DNA of 64,000 nucleotides from Tritrichomonas musculus (taxonomy: Eukaryota; Parabasalia; Tritrichomonadida; Tritrichomonadidae), in assembly GCA_039105265.1 (NCBI GenBank), contig JAPFFF010000006.1, positions 4,712,001 through 4,776,000 of the forward strand, given 5' to 3'. Positions 63,526 to 64,000 of this stretch are shown in pieces. The notes below the pieces were generated by a model. That model was not told where the DNA came from. It was given only the letters and a program-made list of their open reading frames with translations, and ran no database searches. The first letter of the stretch is position 1. Each line of letters starts with the position of its first letter. Made by a program: the position numbers and the translations under genes.

Positions 63526-64000
63526 ATGGAGCATATTCCTCGTTTTTCACTTGGAACATGGAAATCACCAAATGATCAAGTTGTTATAAATGCGGTACGG
63601 TATGCAATTGAAGAAGCGGGATATCGCCATATCGATTGTGCAGCCGTATATCAAAACGAGGCAAATGTTGGTGTAGCACTTCATGATGTTTTATCACGTG
63701 GAGTCGTTAAAAGAGAAGAACCTTGGATTACATCAAAATTATGGAATCAATATCACCATGCAGAAGATGTTGAAGCTGCTTACCGCAAAACACTTAATGA
63801 TCTCCAACTTGAATACCTTGATCTTTACTTAATTCACTGGCTGATTCCATTTGAAAAAGCAGATAATCCATTCCCAAGTGGTCCTGATGGCACAGTACTT
63901 GTTGATAAATCAGTCGATATCCATGAAACATGGAAAGCATTAGAAAAGCTTGTCGAGAAGAAACTTGTTCGTCACATTGGAGTTTCGAACTTTACAATTG
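63526..64000 (+). CDS. Aldo/keto reductase, N-terminal part (cut by window end)
   Basis: 158 codons from the ATG at 63526, open to the window end. The start MEHIPRFSLGTW, then YRHIDCAAVYQNE (Asp about 37, Tyr about 42), WITSKLWN (Lys about 71) and YLDLYLIHW (His about 104) give the complete AKR catalytic tetrad; RHIGVSNFTI follows near the end. The family reduces aldehydes and ketones with NADPH in the cytosol, on a TIM barrel of about 310-320 residues, so about half is present. GC content is higher than in the neighbouring repeat genes, as often seen for housekeeping genes in these organisms. Confidence 0.92.
   Translation, partial: MEHIPRFSLGTWKSPNDQVVINAVRYAIEEAGYRHIDCAAVYQNEANVGVALHDVLSRGVVKREEPWITSKLWNQYHHAEDVEAAYRKTLNDLQLEYLDLYLIHWLIPFEKADNPFPSGPDGTVLVDKSVDIHETWKALEKLVEKKLVRHIGVSNFTI

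Overview
The window looks like a parabasalid (trichomonad) nuclear contig, most likely a Tritrichomonas-type genome. The DNA is very AT-rich, almost all recognisable genes are intronless, and several start codons sit a few bases after a TCA(T/A)T-type initiator element. The gene content is the trichomonad repertoire: BspA-like leucine-rich-repeat proteins, DUF3447 ankyrin proteins, BTB-like proteins with coiled coils, TKL-type kinases and pseudokinases, kinase-Sel1 proteins, HECT ligases, and a Maverick fragment. The species call is inference from family content and base composition; no rRNA or other marker gene is present.

Layout. 1-2.7 kb: the end of a Maverick/Polinton fossil, richer in GC than its surroundings. 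3.09-5.64 kb: a pogo-like DNA transposon with terminal inverted repeats, one in-frame stop and a 30-bp minisatellite. 5.80-14.44 kb: an 8.65-kb foldback element. It has about 1-kb, almost identical inverted arms that run into opposed arrays of a 17/18-bp repeat, a 2.2-kb loop holding a captured ankyrin-gene fragment and a small MITE, and a perfect 10-bp target duplication. 15.6-16.9 kb: a broken BspA-like gene with a TTAA-flanked element just upstream. 17.8-18.8 kb: a Pol III cluster of one solo and five tandem tRNA-like genes with abnormal anticodon loops. 20.1-23.8 kb: a decaying HECT ligase gene and a lipase fragment. 24.5-25.7 kb: a ubiquitin-like/pseudokinase gene. 27.1-28.9 kb: an ankyrin plus LRR chimera. 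29.9-31.4 kb: an LCAT-family acyltransferase. 31.7-33.3 kb: a BTB, coiled-coil and F5/8C-like gene with one stop. 33.7-35.6 kb: a DUF3447 ankyrin gene. 37.2-41.5 kb: a kinase-Sel1 gene with one frameshift. 42.6-49.7 kb: a 2349-residue protein with two Hsp90/sacsin-like ATPase domains and a NO VEIN-like tail. 50.3-53.0 kb: a TKL kinase preceded by seven ankyrin modules, each ending in a stop. 55.4-56.1 kb: gene relics. 56.2-60.3 kb: a 1350-residue BTB, coiled-coil and LRR gene. 63.5 kb to the end: the first half of an aldo/keto reductase.

How it fits together. Only the acyltransferase and the aldo/keto reductase look metabolic. The rest are repeat-rich scaffolding, surface or signalling proteins built from a few shared modules (DUF3447, BTB-like, LRR, coiled coil, kinase), and many are broken. 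At least seven inverted-repeat elements lie between them. The region reads as an accessory, recombination-prone neighbourhood in which mobile DNA and tandem duplication cut and shuffle host domains. The foldback element is the strongest candidate for something not yet described.
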